DNA from: JBEKHI01 sp050012355
GTDB lineage: Bacteria; Actinomycetota; Actinomycetes; Streptosporangiales; Streptosporangiaceae
NCBI GenBank assembly: GCA_050012355.1
Contig: JBEKHI010000031.1
Coordinates: 1 to 51,444, forward strand
Direction of reading: 5' to 3'
Length of the DNA: 51,444 nucleotides
Position 1 is the first letter of the stretch, and every line of letters starts with the position of its first letter. The notes beneath the pieces were generated by a model, which saw nothing but the letters and a program-made list of their open reading frames with translations, ran no database searches and was not told the origin of the DNA. Made by a program: the position numbers and the translations under genes. Shown here piece after piece: positions 26,601 to 41,600 of the stretch.

Positions 26601-29600
26601 GAGGTGTCCCTGGACAGGGTGGTGACCAGTCCGTAGTACCCGGCCAGCAGCAGGCCCCAGGCCGCGTGCCGTCCGCTGTCGGAGGCGAAGATCCCGCCAA
26701 TGACCCCGATCGCGGCGATGGCCAGCACGTTCACCACGACCAGGGTGACCGGCACCAGACCGTGCTGCCCGGCCGACAGCAGCCAGGCGAGGAACGGATA
26801 CCCGTCGCGGATGAACCGGTAGGGGGTGTCCACCGTGATGCCGAACGCGGTGTTGTGCAGGTCGGCCGGGTCGAGGGCGAGCCGGTAGAAGAACTGCCCG
26901 TCGTAGCCCAGGTTGGGCTGGATCACCAGGTCGTGCGGGAGCGCGGACGGATCGGTGATCCAGTGCTGCCCGATCAGGATGAACGCCGTGAGCTGACGGT
27001 GGGCCCAGGTGAGCCACCGGGCGATGACTATCGCCGTCGCGGCTATGAGCGCAATTAGGCCCGTTATCAGAGGGTTATTTAGACGTGACTGAATCGCGAT
27101 CCGGCGAGCCCTGCTTGCCGGATCACGTAGGGGAGGGGTCTGCGTGATGTGTGTCAAGACGGCACAAAAGTAGAGACAATCTCTGGGAGATCACTGTGAA
27201 CGACGTGGGAACACGGCAGGATAGGCTGAGGCGTCTATATGACACGGGACGGAAAGCGGCGGTAATGACTGGGCCTGATTTTGAGCGAGATGTAGTAGTC
27301 ATCGGTGGCTGCGGACACGTGGGGCTCCCGCTGGCGATCGCGTTCGCGGATCGCGGCGCCAACGTCGGCATCTACGACGTCAGCGAATCGGCCGTAGCGA
27401 CGGTGAATGATGGGAAGCTACCGTTCGACGAGCCCGGGGCCAAGGATGTCCTGGCGCGTGTCGTGACGGACGGGCGGCTGCGCGCCTCGACCGACCCATC
27501 GATCGTCGGCAGCGCGGAGCACGTGGTGGTCGTCATCGGCACCCCGGTGGACGAGCACCTCAACCCCGACCAGAAGGCGATACCCAAGGCGCTCGGCGGC
27601 TGCGCGCCCTTCCTGCGGGACGGGCAGATGCTCATCCTGCGGTCCACGGTCTTCCCCGGGGTCACCGCCCTGGTGGAGAAGATGGTGGCCGGGCTCGGCG
27701 TACAGGTGGAGGTCGCCTTCTGCCCGGAACGGATCGCCGAGGGCAAGGCGATGACCGAGCTATTCGAGCTCCCGCAGATCGTGTCCGGGAGGACGCCGCG
27801 GGCCGTCGAGCGGGCTGGTGCGCTGTTCGGCCGGCTGACGGACCGCATCGTGGAGCTCTCGCCAGAGGAAGCCGAGCTGGCCAAGCTCTTCACGAACGTC
27901 TGGCGTTATATCAAGTTCGCCGCGGCCAACCAGTTCTACATGATGGCCAACGACGGGGGTCTCGACTTCGAGCGGATCCGGAAGGGGCTGTCCACGGGCT
28001 ACCCGCGGGCCGCCGACATGCCGGGCGCCGGTTTGGCCGCCGGGCCGTGCCTGTTCAAGGACACGATGCAGCTCGCGGCGTTCAACAACAACAACTTCGC
28101 GCTCGGCCACACCGCGATGACGATCAACGAGGGCCTGCCCCTGTACCTGGTGCACCGCCTGGAGCAGCGTTTCGACTTGTCGACTATGACGGTCGGGATC
28201 CTCGGCATGGCGTTCAAGGGCGGCTCGGACGACATCAGGTCCAGCCTGTCCTACAAGCTCAAGCGCATCCTCGCATTCAAGTCGCAGGAAGTGCTGTGCA
28301 CCGACCCGTACGTCACGGTGGACGACACGCTGCTTCCGATCGAGCAGGTCATCGAGCAATCCGATCTGCTGGTGATCGCCACGCCGCACCCGCAGTACCG
28401 TGAGCTGGCGACGGACAAGCCGGTGGCCGACGTCTGGGATGTGCTGGGCAAGGGCGTCATAGTATGACCGAGGTTCGTGTCTCGGTGGTGGTGCCCGCCT
28501 ACAACGAGGGCGACGCTGTCGTCCCGGTGCTTGACCGGCTGTTCGAGTCGGTCCGGCTGCCGTGTGAGGTGCTGGTCATCGTTGACTCGCCCGACGACAC
28601 GACCGTGCCGGTGGTCACCGAGTACGCTGTCAAGGAGCCGCGGCTGAAATGCCTGACGAACACCTACGGCCGCGGCCCGGCGAACGCGATACGGTATGGC
28701 ATCGAGCACGCCGCCGCACCGGTCGCGGTGGTGACGATGGCGGACGGCTGCGATGACCCCCGGCAGATCGACGACCTTGCCCGGCTAGTCGACCGAGGGG
28801 TGGCGGTTGCCGCCGCCTCGCGGTACATGCCGGGCGGGCAGCAGGTCGGTGGCCCGGTGCTGAAAGGCATGATGTCCAAGGGCGCCGGCCGCTCGCTACG
28901 AGTGCTCACGCACCTTGGAACCAGAGACGCCACCAACTCGTTCAAGGCATACTCGACAGATTTTGTGCGGATGGTCGGCATCGACTCCCGCGCAGGGTTC
29001 GAGATCGGCATCGAGCTCACCGCGAAGGCCAAGCGCCTTGGTTTGCCGGTGGCCGAGATCCCGACCATCTGGCTAGACCGCCAGGCCGGGATGTCGAACT
29101 TCAAGGTTGCGAAATGGATACCTAGCTACCTGCGATGGTATCGGTTCGCGTTTGGCCCGCGGCTGACGGCGGAGCAGATCCGCCAGCGGTCCGCGGGTCA
29201 TCCACAGTTGAAAGGAAAGTGATGCAGAAGGTCTTGGTCAGCGGTTCCGCTGGCTTCATCGGGGGATATGTGGTCGAGGAGCTTCTCGGCCGCGGTTACC
29301 AGGTTGTCGGGGTGGACAACTTCTCCAAGTACGGGAAAGTCAAGAAGTCCTACGACGATCACCCGCGTTATCAGCTCGTCGAGGGAGACGCCCGCGACGT
29401 TTCGCTGATGACCGACCTGTTGGCCGACTGCGATCACTTCATCGCCGGCGCGGCGCTGATCGGCGGTATCTCCTATTTCCATACTTACGCCTACGACCTG
29501 TTGGCGGCCAACGAGCGGATCATGGCGTCGTCCTGCGACGCGGCGATCGCCGCGCACAAGAGCGGCCGTCTCAAGAAGATGACGTACATGTCGTCCTCGA

Positions 29601-32600
29601 TGGTGTTCGAGAGCGCCGCCGAGTGGCCCTCCTACGAGGGTCAGGAGAAGGAGATCCCGCCGCCGCTGTCCTCCTACGGTTTCCAGAAACTGGCCGTGGA
29701 GTACTTCGCGCGGGCAGCGTGGGAGCAGCACAAGCTGCCGTTCACGATCTGCCGCCCGTTCAACTGCGTCGGTATCGGCGAGAGCCGGGCGCTGGGCGAC
29801 GAGGAGATCCTGTCCGGCAACGTGAAGCTTGCGATGAGCCACGTGGTCCCCGACTTGGTGCAGAAGGTGCTTAAGGGGCAGGATCCGCTGCACATCCTTG
29901 GCGACGGTAGCCAGATCAGGCACTACACCTATGGCGGCGACCTGGCGCGCGGCATCGTCGAGGCGATGGAGCACCCGGACGCGACGAACGAGGACTTCAA
30001 CCTCTCGACCGCCGAGTCGACCACGGTGCTGGAACTCGCCGACATGATCTGGAAGAAGGTCAAGGGGCCAGGCGTCCCGCTGCGGGTAACCAACGACGAG
30101 CCTTTCGAGTACGACGTACAGCGACGCGTGCCGTCCACGGACAAGGCCAAGCGCATGCTCGGGTTCGAGGCCACGACCTCGCTCGACACCATGATGGACG
30201 AGGTCATCCCGTGGATTGAGCAAGCGATTGCAAACGGCACTATCTGAAAAACTGACGCGGGTAGTCGGCCTGGGGACATCCACATCTCGTGCTTCTCGAA
30301 GGCCGTGGTGGCTCTGGGCCGGCTCGTTCATCATCATCGCCGGGGTGCTGTGCGTACGGAACGCGTTCCTATTCACCACCCGCGTATACGAAATGGCCGA
30401 CATGGCCGCCAACTCGATCCTCATCGAGCAGGCGCGCCGGTTCCAGCTGCTGGTCGGTAACTACTCCAGGCTTGGCTTCCACCACCCCGGACCCGCCTAT
30501 ATGTATATGCAGGCGGCGGGGGAGTCGCTCTTCTACGACTTGCTGCACGTCGTCCCAACGCCGTGGAACGGACAGGTGCTCGCCGTCTACGCGCTGAACG
30601 CCGTTCTCGGGGCCATGACGGTGGCGGTCTGCTACGGATGGCGGCGGACTCCGGGCACGGCGCTAGCCGCGCTCGCGGTGGTTGGCGGGTTCGCCGCCCT
30701 GCACCCGGCCGCGTTCAGCTCGGACTGGATGCCCTACGAGTACGTGGTGCCGTACCTGACGTTCACGATCGCTGGCGCGTCGGTGGCGGCCGGGCACAGC
30801 CGAGACGCATGGATCATGGCGTTTTCCGGCTGGCTGCTGATCCACGGCCAGGCGACCTTCCTGGTGTTCGTCCCGGCCATCACGAGCGTCGTGCTGCTGA
30901 TCGTGGCGGTACGGGCCCCGCGGCCGTGGCGGATATCCCCGGGCACCTGGGTGCCGGTCGTGGCCATCAGCGCGGTCTTCGCGCTGCCTATCCTGCTCGA
31001 ACTGACGCTGCACTGGCCGGGCTACTTCGGGGACTACCTGAAGTACAGCTCGTCCAACGCGGCCGGCGGGCACAACTGGCGCGCGGGACTGCACTACGTG
31101 CTCTGGTACTGGTGGCCGCACCATCACGCCTGGGCCATCGTGCTGATCGTGTACGTGGTCGCGGGGCTGGCGGCCTGGCTGCTGGCGCGGGACGAGGCGC
31201 GCTGGTTCCTGGTGGCGGTACTGGCGGTGGACGTGGTCTCGACTATCGTCATGTTCTGGTACTCGATCAACAGCATCGACTTCCTGAGCGATACCTACGT
31301 CGGCTACTTCTACTGGTCGGTCCCGGCGTCCGCCGTCTTGGTGCTGGCGCTCGCGCTGGTCTGGGCGGTCCGTGACCCGCTGCTGCGCACCACGCTGGCC
31401 GCGTCCACGGCGGTATTCGCGGTCGCGCTGTTCGCGCTGGCGCCGCTGACCAGGACCAGCACCACCTACTCCGACCCGTCCGTCCCGTTGTCCGGTTACA
31501 ACACCGACCCGCGGTTGCCGGTCGCGCTCACCCTGCTGACCGAGCACTCGGCGCGCCGCCCGATCGTCATCCACGTCGGCCCGTACGGAACGTGGACGTC
31601 CATGACCGGACTACTTATATTGGCAGAACGTCGCGACGTACCCATCTGCCTATCCGGCTCCTTCTGGGAGTTCATAGTCACCAGCGAGTTCATCTGCTCG
31701 CAATCGGAGATCGCGCACGGTGCTAACTACAACCTGATGCCGCTCAGATGGCCGCGGAAGAACGCCCTGATCGTGCTCAACTCCGGCTGGCTGACTCCAG
31801 ACACCGGTCCGCTCCGTCCATCGGCTAGCTGAACAGCCCGGATAGCTGGCCGCGCTGTCGGCCAGCTATCCGGCTTATGTGTAGTCTTGCCCGTTTCATG
31901 CAATTTGTGCGCCGAACTATGGCATAGTTCTGCACGAATTGAGCGGGAGGATTGCTATGGCTGTGGCGCAGGATGGCCAAGCGGAAACGCGTGAGGCTGC
32001 TGAGGAACAAGAGGCGACGGGGGCCCGACGCCGGTTGCTGGCAGCGGCCATCCCGTTCACGCTGATCGCCGGGGTGCTGGTCGTCCGTAACTGGTTCCTG
32101 TTCAGCACCCGGCTGTACGAGGTCGGGGACATGGCCTCGGACTCGATCCGCATCGAACAGGCCAGGCACTTCCAGCTGCTGATCGGGATTTACTCGCGCC
32201 TGCAGTTCAACCATCCCGGGCCCGCCTACCTGTACGTGCAGGCGTGGGGCGAGGAACTGTTCTATAACTTGCTGCACGTCGTGCCCACCGCGTGGAACGG
32301 TCAGCTGTTCGGCGTCTACGCGCTGAACGCGCTGTTCGGCGCGCTGGCCGTCGATGTCGTCTACCGGTGGGCGGGTGCCCGCGGCGCCACCGCCGCGCTG
32401 GCCGCCCTGCTCACGTTCCTGGCGATCCACCCGCTGACGGCGAGTTCGGACTGGATGCCGTACCTGAACGTACTCACCTACATCACCTTCCTGGTGGCGG
32501 CGTCCTCGGTGGCAGCGGGCCGAGCCGGCGATATGTGGATCGCCACCGTCACCGGATGGTTCCTGATCCACGGCCACACCACGTTCCTGCTCTTCGTGCC

Positions 32601-35600
32601 GGTGGTGGCCGGGGTGACGGTGGTGATAGCCCTGTGGCCGCACCGCGGGAACCTCCGGGCGGATATCCGCCGGTTCATCGCCCGGCGGCGCAAGGCCTGG
32701 GTCCCCGTGCTGGTGCTGAGCGCGCTGTTCCTGCTCCCGATGGTGCTGAACATGGTGCTCAACTGGCCCGGTGACTTCGTCAAGTACCTGGAGTACAGCT
32801 CGTCGGCTGGTTACTCCTGGAAGACGGTGTTCCGGTACGCGCTGTGGTTCTGGTGGCCGTCGCGCAGCGCCTGGCTCGCGCTGCTGGTGACCGCCGCGCT
32901 CTGGGCGACGGCCGGGGCCGCGGTGTGGCGACTGGCCACCGGCCGGGTCCGTCAGTTCCTGGTGGCGATGCTGGCGCTGAACGTGGTGTCGTCGGTCACC
33001 TTCGCCTACTTCGTCACGGCCGACGTGGACACGCTGGCGTCGCACTACGAGGGTTACTTCTACTGGTCGGCGCCCGCGGTGACGGTGCTGGTGATCGCGG
33101 TCGCGGTCGCCAGCAGGCTCTCGGCCCGGGTGGGCGCGGCGGTGACGGCGATCGCGTGCCTGGCGGCGCTGGCGGCCTTCGCGGTCGCGCCCTACGCCCG
33201 GTCCAACACCGCGCTGACCGATCCGGCGGTCCCCAGCATGGCCCCGGACACCGACCCGGGGATCGCGACGGCGGTCCAGGTACTCGCCGCCCGCTCGCCA
33301 GGACGGGTGCTGGTGATCAATCTGGACCACAACACCTGGCGCGACGTCACCGGCTTCCTGGTCCAGGCGCAGCGCAGCGGGGTCCGCGCCTGCGTCAACA
33401 ATCCCTGGTGGACGTTCATGGTGACCAGCCAGTTCATCTGCTCGCAGCACGAGATCGCGACCGGCGCGCACTACTGGTTCCACGAGGGCGGGGTGCCGCG
33501 TGGCCTGCCGATCTTGGTCAAGCTCTACGCGGCGACCGTGACTCCCGGCCCGGCTTCGTGACCGCACGCCGTCGGCAACGTAGTCTTAGGGCGTGGACAG
33601 GCGAATTTTCGGGCTAGAGAACGAGTACGGAGTTACTTGTACGTTCCGCGGGCAGCGACGGCTGTCACCGGACGAAGTAGCTCGGTACCTGTTCCGGCGA
33701 GTGGTGTCCTGGGGACGCAGCAGCAACGTGTTTCTCCGTAACGGCGCGCGGTTGTACCTAGACGTAGGGTCACATCCGGAATACGCCACGCCTGAGTGCG
33801 ACAACGTGGTCGACCTGGTGGCGCACGACAAGGCCGGAGAGCGAATCCTCGAGGGCTTGCTGGTCGACGCCGACCGGCGGCTGCGAGAGGAAGGTATCGC
33901 AGGCGACATCTACCTGTTCAAGAACAACACCGACTCGGCCGGCAACTCCTACGGTTGCCACGAGAACTACCTGGTGGGCAGGCACGGTGAGTTCGGACGG
34001 CTCGCGGACATCCTCATACCGTTCCTAGTCACCCGGCAGATCATCTGCGGGGCCGGCAAGGTCCTGCAGACCCCGCGCGGGGCGGTCTACTGCGTGAGCC
34101 AGCGCGCCGAGCACATCTGGGAAGGGGTCTCCTCGGCCACCACCAGGTCGAGGCCGATCATCAACACCAGGGACGAGCCGCACGCCGACGCCGAGCGGTT
34201 CCGGCGGCTGCACGTCATCGTCGGCGACTCCAACATGAGCGAGACCACGATGCTGCTCAAGGTCGGATCCACCGACCTGGTGCTGCGGATGATCGAGGCC
34301 GGCGCCGTGCTGCGCGATATGACGCTGGACAACCCGATCCGGGCGATCCGCGAGGTCAGCCACGACATGACCGGCCGGAGCCGGGTGCGGCTGGCTAACG
34401 GCCGGGAGATGAGCGCGCTGGAGATCCAGTACGAATATCTCAGCCGGGCCAAGGATTTCACTGATCGCAATGGTGCGGACGCGGTCAGCAAGCGCGTGCT
34501 GGAGATGTGGCAGCGATCGCTCTCCGCGATCGAGACCGGCGACCTGGACAAGATCGCCCGCGAGATCGACTGGGTGACCAAATACCAGCTCATCGAGCGG
34601 TACCGGGCCAAGCACGACCTGCCGCTGTCGGCGCCGCGGGTCGCCCAGCTGGACCTCGCCTACCACGATGTGCACCGCGGCCGCGGGCTGTACTACCTGC
34701 TGCAGCGGCAGGGCATGGTGGACCGGGTGACCAGGGACATCGACATCTTCGAGGCCAAGTCCGTGCCGCCGCAGACCACCCGCGCCCGGCTGCGCGGTGA
34801 GTTCATCCGCCGCGCTCAGGAAAAGCGCCGCGACTTCACCGTCGACTGGGTGCACCTGAAGCTGAACGACCAGGCCCAGCGCACCGTGCTGTGCAAGGAC
34901 CCGTTCCGCAGCGTCGACGAGCGCGTAGAAAAGCTGATCGCCGGCATGTAAAGCTCGCTGGGGCCCGCCGCAGCTGTCACTGGTACAGGACGCGGCGGCG
35001 GGCGACTACCAGCAGGGTGACGACCGCTAGGACGGTCAGCGCCGCTAGGCGGCGGCGCGGCAGGTAGCGCTCGGGCGTTGCCAGCAGGATGATGACCGCG
35101 AACAGGAACGCCTCGACCTGGGTGCGCAACTCGCCGAACACGCTGCCCCAGATCGCGTCGGACGCCATCACGAACTCGATCAGCAGGAACAGGCCGAACG
35201 CCAGCTTCTCGTGCACCGGGGCGGTGCTCTTGCGGATCAGCAGCAGCGCCATGACCACGAACGCCGCCAGCGTGACGAACTCCAGCAGGTTGTAGTCGTA
35301 CAAGCCCATGTGCGTCCAGGACATATGCCGGACGTCGGTGTAGAGCCCGTCGATTATGCCCTGGAACGGGAACGTGAGGTTGCGGGTGACGTCTGAGGAT
35401 GCCGCGGAGCTCTTGAGGCCCGCGAAGGCCTTCTGCGCCAGCTCGAGGATCACGAGCGCGATGCCGGGAACCGCCCAGGCCAGGTCCTTGCGTTCGGGCT
35501 TGATGGCCCGGGTCTTCCAGCACTGCCAGACCCGCAGCAGCCCGATCGCGACGGGCAGCGCCGCGGTCGTCTCGTTGGTCACGACCGCGTAGCCGATCAG

Positions 35601-38600
35601 CAGGGACGCCCAGACGTACCGCTCGCGCCGGTAGCAGAGCATGCCGGCCAGCAGGCAAGCGTCGGACAACGGCTCCATGGTGTCCCGGCCGACGCTGATG
35701 ACCAGGCCGAAATAAGCGACAAACAGCAGGCCCCACAGCGCGCTATGCCCGCTCTCGCGAGCGAACAGGCCGCCGAGCACCCCCATCGCGGCGATCGACA
35801 GCAGGTTTACCACGACGAGCATCACGGGGACCGCGGAGTGGTGGCCGAGGGACAGCACCCAGACCACCAGCGGGTAACCGATCCTGGTGTACCGGTACGG
35901 CTGGTCCATCCTGATGCCGTAGGCGGTGTGCGCCCAGTTGAACGGGTTCAGCGCCAGCCGGTAGTAAAATTGCCCATCGTAACCAGCCCTGAGCACCTGG
36001 TAAACGCCGTGCGGCAACTCAGCCTTGTTCGCGTACCCCACGCCAACGCCGATGAAGTAGCTGATCTGGCCCTTGCCCCACATTTCCAGCCGGATCAGGA
36101 CGAATACCAGCCAGCCGATGAGCGCGATAGCGCCGGTCACCAGCGGATTATCGAATCTTTTCGCAAAGGACGAAACTGGAGCGCTATCCGCCTGAGGAGC
36201 GGGCGTGGTCGTGGTTTGCAATCGCTGATTCCGTTCATAGGAAAGCGCCATGAATGGCTCTCAGAGCACATGGCAGCCTAGCAAAGCGGTTCCGGCTACT
36301 CTATGACAGGTCAACGCCCGGAGATGAGCGCGACCGAGAAGAGGGCAGATGGCCGACACACTGCTCGGAGCGGGTAGAGCCGCGCCGCCGAGGACCACCG
36401 CCAAGCGGCGGCGGTGGCTTGTCGTATGCGCGTTCGTGGTGATCTTCGCGGCGCTGTTCTTCGCCTACCTCGGGTTGTCCCGTACCTACCCGGAGAACTC
36501 CGACGAGGCCAACATCCTGCTGATGGCCGACGACATGCTGCACGGTAACTTCCTGCTGCGGCACTGGGTCGTCTCTGACGTGCCGTTTATCACTACCGAG
36601 CTGCCGCAGATCGCGCTGCTGGTGGGATTCTTCGGGCTGCACCTGAACACCGCGCATATCGCGGCCGCGATGACCTACACCCTTGTCGTCCTGCTCGGGG
36701 TATTGCTCGCGCGCGGGCCACAGCGCGAGGTCACCGGCAAGACGGCCCTGGCCCGGATGCTGGTCGCCGGCGGGATCATGCTCGGCCCGCAGACCGGCGT
36801 GGGCGTCTTCATCCTGCTGCTGTCGGTGGGACACATCGGCACCGCGGTGCCGATCATGCTGACCTGGCTGCTGGTGGACCGGGTAGGGGGCCGGGGTGAC
36901 CGCTGGGCCCGGCTGGTCCCGCCGGCCGTGGCGCTGCTGCTCGCCTGGGCGCTGGTCGCGGACCCGCTAGTGAAGCTGGTCGCGATCTGGCCGCTGATGC
37001 TGGTGAGCGTGGCGCGGCTGCTTACCTGGCTGGTGCGCGGCGACGGATCGCTGCGCGAGCGGGTCGTCACCATTCACCGGCGCTGGTTCGAGCTGTCGCT
37101 GCTGGCAGCGGCGGCCGTTGGCTGGTGGTTCGCGTCGCTGATCAGCATGTACATCACCAACAGCGGCGGTTACACGCAGAACCCGGTGCCTTTCGCCCTC
37201 GACCCGAGCAAGAACTGGTGGCACCAGGCACAGGTGACGATCGACGGGCTGCTGAACATGTTCGGCGCCGATTTCGTCGGTCAGACCGGCTGGAACGCGG
37301 TGCTCGCGGTGGCGCACCTGGTCGGCATCGTCCTGGTGATCTGGGGAATCCTGGCCACCCTGCGCCGGTTCTTCAGCTGGCCGGGTGACCTCATCAGCCA
37401 GGTGCTGGTAGTCGCCATCGTCGCCAACCTGGCGGCCTACATCCCGAGCACGCTGGCCCAGGCGACCGACCTGAACGCCCGCGAGTTCGCCGTCGTCCTG
37501 CCGTTCGCGGCCGTCGTGGCCGGCCGCCAGCTCGGCGCCCGGCTGGCCGATAGCCGCCTCGCCGACCTCCGCCCGCGTGACCTGCGCCTCGGCGGCGCCC
37601 CGCGGGCCGCTTTCTTGCTGCCGGTGCTCTGCCTGGCGCTCGTCGCCTCGCTCTGGACCCTGGTAAGCGGTGCGACCCAGCCGGCGGCGCCCGCCCCGTA
37701 CACCAAGCTGGTGGCCTGGCTGGAGTCGCACCACCTGTCGTATGGTCTCGGCGGCTACTGGCAGGCCAGCGTGATCACCGTCGAGAGCGGCGAGAAGGTC
37801 ATCATCCGCGCGCTGACCGGCGCGACCGTTCCCTACCAGGGCGGGACGACGAACTGCGACATCGAGCCGTACGCGTGGGAGATCAAGAAGACCTGGTACT
37901 ACCCGAGCGAGTACTACGCGAACTTCATCCTGATGGATGAGGACCCGAACCGGAGCCTGACCGACCCGCTTGGTGAGTTCAACCTGCCGGGCGCGGCACT
38001 GCACGCGCTCGGCGGGTACACGACGAACCAGTCGTATTACTTCGGCGACGCCGTCTCGATCCCGTATGCGCCCTACCACACCACTTACATATTGCGCATA
38101 TACCACTACAATCTGCTGACCAAGATTCCGGTGGTCCTGTCTCAACAGGCTTGCCAGAGTTCCTAGGGTTCAGCCGGTAAGCTAACCGCGCCCGATCCAG
38201 ACAACCCTTAGAGGTCTACTCATGCGACGCGCATCCGCGCTCATAGCAATACCGCTGCTGGCGGCCTTCGCCGTCGTGGGCTGCGGCTCCTCGTCTACGA
38301 CTGCCGCCAGCTCAAACGCCTCCGTCACGGCGACCGGAAAGTTCGGCGCCGCGCCGAAGGTCACGATCCCCGCTTCCAAACCCGGTACCACCCTCTTCAC
38401 CAAGACCCTGATCACGGGCAGCGGGGCGGCGGTGACGACGTCGGACTCGTTCGTCGGCAACTACGTGGCCTATGTCTGGAGCGGTACCACTCACAAGCTG
38501 GCGACTAGCACCTATTCGGAGACCCCGGCGCTGTTCACCGGCACGCTGCTGACCGGGCTGAAGGACGCGCTGAAGAACGCCACCGTCGGCAGCCGGGTGC

Positions 38601-41600
38601 TCGCCGTCATCCCGCCGAAGGACGGCTTCGGTTCTTCTGGTGACTCCTCGCTCGGGATCAGCGGCAGCGACACCCTGGTGTTCGTGATCGACGTGGTGCA
38701 GGCGTACGGCAACACCCAGGCGGCGACCGGTTCGAAGGTCTCCACCGGCGGTGGGTCGCTCCCGACCGTCAGCGCCGCGGCGACTAACCCGACCGTGACC
38801 ATCCCGAAGGCCACCGCGCCGACGGCCCTGGTCACCAAGACGCTGATCCAGGGCACCGGCACCACGGTCGCGAAGAACGACTACGTGGTGGTCCAGTACA
38901 CCGGCGTGATCTGGAGGACCGGGAAGGTCTTCGACTCGTCCTGGTCCCGCTCGGAGCCGTTCGGCACCGTGCTGAGCACCTCCGACGTGATCGCTGGCTG
39001 GGTCGACGGCTTGGCCGGGCAGAAGGTCGGCAGCCGGGTGATGCTGGTCATCCCGCCGAAGGACGGCTACGGCAGCACCGGCGCCTCGAGCGCGGGCATC
39101 AAGGGCACCGACACCCTGGTCTTCGTCGTCGACATCCTCGGCGCCTTCTCCTCGACGACCAGCTAAACGCCGCGCGCCCCGACTGGAAGGGCATCGATGA
39201 CTCATCGATGCCCTTCTAGGGGCGGCTATGAGTCATCGATGCCCCTAGGGGGGCCAGGGCTACAGCAGCTTCGCCGCGTGGCGGCCCGCGGCGGCGGCGG
39301 CCAGGAAGTACGACAGGTCCTGGTCTAGGGTGCGGCCCATGGTGGACAGGCCCACCGGGCACGCGCGGAGCGCGTCCTCTAGGCCGTCGACCGACACCTC
39401 CACCAACCGGTGGCGCTCCGCTAGCGGCGCCGCCTGAGTGGCCACCAGGGAACCCGGCGAGCCGGGCAAAACCGGGACCACTACGTCGGCGGGGGCTAGG
39501 GCTACCCGGCCGTAGGCGGTTAGCGAGTGGTGCGAGATGCCCTGGTGCCGGTCACGGGGGTCGGCGAACGACACCCGGAGGGACGCCACCGGGCGGCCGC
39601 CGAGCACCGCCGCCGCGTTGATCGCGTCGCCGGCCGCGACTCCGGAGAATCCCCACCTCGTACCGGTTCCCGCGTTCCCCGGGCCCTGACTCACGATCGC
39701 GATGTCCGCCTCGAGTACCAGCCGGGCGGTCAGCAGGCCGCTGTGCAGGTTCACCGCCTCCGCGTCGCCGCCGAACGACTGGCCAGTCGTCACCACGCCC
39801 GCCAGCCATCCCGCGTCCCGCAGGCCGGAGATCGTGCGGGAAAACCACGCCGGGAGAGCGCCGCCGTCGGTCATGACATAGGCCACCCGCCGTTTTGATG
39901 AGTGATAAATCCCAGCCAGTACGGCCGGAAGCGCGGAATGCAAGTCGGCCACCACAACGGGCATCCCCGTTATGTCATCGGCGTCCCGCAGCGTCTCGTG
40001 CCACGGGGAACCCTGCTCGTCGGCGCTGAGCACGGTCGTCTGCAGCGGCGTATACCGAGATTTCACGATGTGCCCGGGCGGCGCGGCGGGGCCGGGCAGC
40101 CGATCGGGCAGCGCCACCACCAGCGCGTAGCCGCCAGTGCCGAGGCCCTGATCCAGGGCCGTTGTGTTGAGCAGCACCCGGTCGCCGACCTCGGGCCGGC
40201 CCACCAGCGACGGATACGCCAGCGCCCGGGTCTGTCCGGAGACGGTCAGTTCGACCGCTCCTGACCACTCCCGTCCCACGCTGGTCACGACACCACTTCG
40301 CCAACTGATCACGAAGGAAGACTAGTAGCCCGGTGAGGACTTACCCTTACTGTCATGTCCAAGCGCAGGACCGAACGGCTGCTGTCCATTGTCGTCCTGT
40401 TGCTGTCTACCAGGCGTTACCTGACCGCGGAGCAGATCCGCGCCGCCGTGCACGGTTATCCGGACTCCGACGAGGCGTTCGAGCGGATGTTTGAGCGGGA
40501 CAAGGAAGAGCTACGCGAGCTCGGCATCCCGCTTGAGGTCGGACTGGTGGACCCGCTTGAGTCCGATCAGGGTTACCGGATCCGGCAGCAGGACTACGAG
40601 CTTCCCGAGATCCGGCTGGAGCCGGACGAGGCGGCGGTGCTCCAACTGGCGGCCCGGGTCTGGCAGTCGGCTGAGCTGTCCGGCGCGGCGGCCGGAGCCC
40701 TGCTCAAGCTCCGCGCGGCGGGCATCGAGGACGCGCCCGCCCGGCCGGGAATCGAGCCCCGGCTGCGGACGGAGGCCGCGTTCGGCCCGCTCTGGGAGGC
40801 GGTACGCGACCGGCGGCCGGTCACCTTCATGTACCGCGCGTCCGGGCGCGGGGACGCGGCCAAGCGCCAGCTCGAGCCGTGGGGCGTCGTCAACCGGCGC
40901 GGCAAGTGGTACGTGGCGGGCTGGGACCGGACCAGGGACGCGACCAGGGTGTTCCGGCTGAGCCGCATCGCCGGGACCGTGAAGATGACCGGTCCCGCGG
41001 GCAGCGTCAACGTCCCGGCCGACGCCGACGTGCGCGCGCTGGTCAAGGACTGGGACTCGTCGCCCGCGCCGGATCGCACGGCGGTACTGCGGGTGCGCCG
41101 CGGCGCTGGCATCGGGCTGCGGCGCACGGCGACCTCGATCGCGCCTGGTAACGACGGCTGGGACACGGTCACCACCCGGTTCGCCGACGTGCCCTGGTAC
41201 GCGGAGTACATCGCGTGGTTCGGCCCGGACGTCTACGTGACGGACCCGCCGGACCTTCGTGACGATGTGATCAACCGGCTCAAGGGGGCGCTCCGGTGAC
41301 TAACAATCCTCCGAGGATGGTCACGTCGGCGGAGCGGTTGCGCAGGCTGCTCGCGCTCGTGCCGTACGTGGTCGCGCGTAAGTCGGTGGGGCTGGCCGAG
41401 ACGGCGGCCGCGTTCGGCATGACGGAGCGGGAGCTTGTCGATGACCTGAACCTGGTCTGGTGCGTCGAGCTGCGCTCGCCCGACCCGTACTGCCCGATCG
41501 ACCTGTCGTACGAGGGCGGCGAGATCACGGTGATGGCGGCCGAGACGATCGGCCGCCCGCTGCGCCTCGCGGTGGACGAGGCGTCCGCCATGCTGGTGGC